From assembly GCA_945862325.1 (NCBI GenBank), contig CAMAXZ010000038.1:1-41763 (forward strand): a stretch of DNA of 41,763 bases, read 5' to 3'. Positions 41,087-41,763 of this stretch are shown piece after piece. A program made the translations under genes and the position numbers. Each line of letters starts with the position of its first letter. The stretch's first letter is position 1. The notes under the pieces are model-generated. The model saw nothing but the letters and a program-made list of their open reading frames with translations. It did not search any database and was not told where the DNA came from. The stretch comes from Klebsiella pneumoniae (GTDB taxonomy: Bacteria; Myxococcota_A; UBA796; SXON01).

Positions 41087-41763
41087 CGCTGGGGCAGCCT
41101 GCGCGGGACGACGACGAGGTCACCGCCGAAGGTCTGGCCTATCGCCTCGGAGAACGTGCCGAGGGGCTCCGGGCACCGGAACGTCACGACCTCGTCCGGA
41201 GCGGGGTCGGTGATCTGGAACGTGGCGCCGAAGTCCGCGACACGGCCGTGGTCGCGCGCCCCGTGCGCCACGGTGCAGTCTCGCGGGAGCGACGGATCGA
41301 CCTGAAACACCACCGGCTTCCGGGCGAGGGGAGGGCGCAGCAGCGTGGACTCTCCGGCGCGCACGAGGACGATGCCCTCCCAGTCCTCGACGGAGGGGTT
41401 GTTCCGAAGCGCGATGCGGCGCTCCCCTGGTTCCACCTCGATCGGCGCCCCGGGCGTACCGACCCAGTCCTCCGTCGGTCCCTTCCGGAACGATCCGGCG
41501 AGCCGACCATCCACCCAGACGTCGACGGGGGTGCCGAGCTGGAGGACGATGCGCCCTTTTGCAGGGCGTACGCCAGGATCGTCCGCTGGCGGCGGGCCGC
41601 CGCGGGCGAGGGCGAGGGGGCTCGCCGTGGGCGGGATGGGCGTGCGGTCGACCGGGCGCGGCGCCGAGACACGCGTCGGAGCTGGGGCAGCGTCGGGCGC
41701 CGGCGCGGGCGCGGTCGTCGCGGGCGCCGCGTCGGGCGGCGCCAGGCTCGTGACGGGCGGGCG
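41083..41763 (-). CDS. C-terminal part of a protein with Pro/Ala linker and PEGA-like domain, cut by right edge
   Basis: The frame is open from the right window edge to the TGA at 41085-41083, so at least 226 residues are visible and the N-terminus is missing. About 60 residues of Pro/Ala-rich linker come first (PPDAAPATTAPAPAPDAAPA). A PEGA-like domain follows: RIVLQLGTPVDVWVDGRLAG, IEVEPGERRIAL and IVLVRAGESTLLRPPL, the V.VDG...G / V.PG pattern. The final 60 residues contain two Cys (RDCTV, FRCPE) and a beta-rich end. In myxobacteria this linker-plus-PEGA layout often ends Ser/Thr protein kinases or TPR proteins, so a kinase N-terminus beyond the edge is possible but not shown. A start inside this frame is unlikely because the linker continues upstream without a stop. 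Confidence 0.65.
   Translation of the reverse strand, partial: RPPVTSLAPPDAAPATTAPAPAPDAAPAPTRVSAPRPVDRTPIPPTASPLALARGGPPPADDPGVRPAKGRIVLQLGTPVDVWVDGRLAGSFRKGPTEDWVGTPGAPIEVEPGERRIALRNNPSVEDWEGIVLVRAGESTLLRPPLARKPVVFQVDPSLPRDCTVAHGARDHGRVADFGATFQITDPAPDEVVTFRCPEPLGTFSEAIGQTFGGDLVVVPRRLPQR

Overview
This is a very GC-rich chromosomal window (GC strongly favoured at third codon positions, frequent GTG and TTG starts). Several features suggest a member of the Myxococcota or a neighbouring lineage of the former Deltaproteobacteria: many large lipoproteins with beta-sandwich domains, a CSDG.DNDRDG-type acidic motif, Cys-rich repeats, a lamin-tail domain, a GYF-like membrane protein, a PEGA-like domain behind a Pro/Ala-rich linker, a tandem double-length UvrA, and a NuoH with an inserted membrane segment. 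This placement is inference, because there is no rRNA or other marker gene in the window.

Layout. 1-2818 (minus): an operon running off the left edge, with a pseudo-receiver/PilZ-like protein, a MaoC-type enoyl-CoA hydratase, a kinase-like protein without catalytic residues, and the first codons of a membrane or secreted protein. 2889-6448: a glycosyltransferase fused to a radical SAM/SPASM enzyme, then RNase HI and RNase HII genes meeting tail to tail with interlocking stop codons. 6595-20643: a complete, uninterrupted nuoABCDEFGHIJKLMN operon for the 14-subunit proton-pumping NADH:quinone oxidoreductase (complex I), most genes overlapping or nearly so. 20762-28127: a five-gene lipoprotein operon with its own promoter, a palindrome in its leader and a terminal hairpin; four of the five have extremely short signal peptides. 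28191-31443: a GYF/SH3-like membrane protein (minus), a flavodoxin-like protein followed by a peroxiredoxin-like protein (plus), and a beta-propeller-like lipoprotein (minus). 31505-36469 (minus): a 1654-residue UvrA with four ATPase modules. 36560-38226 (plus): a nitrilase-family amidase and an endonuclease/exonuclease/phosphatase-family enzyme. 38242-41763 (minus): cell-envelope genes ending in a partial PEGA-like protein cut by the right edge.

The most striking item is at 29781-30320. The peroxiredoxin-like gene is interrupted in frame by a single TGA exactly where the family has its catalytic cysteine (RHFG-TGA-LLC-REQ). The TGA is followed, 16 nt later, by the loop of a perfect 6-bp hairpin whose loop contains GGU. 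This is the expected layout of a bacterial selenocysteine codon with a SECIS element, so I annotate the gene as a selenoprotein and not as a pseudogene.

A second recurring signal is a TANNNT hexamer 6-7 nt upstream of four start codons that have no Shine-Dalgarno sequence (starts at 2818, 2889, 36560 and 39024). It suggests leaderless transcripts. No tRNA, rRNA, insertion sequence, CRISPR array or prophage gene was seen.
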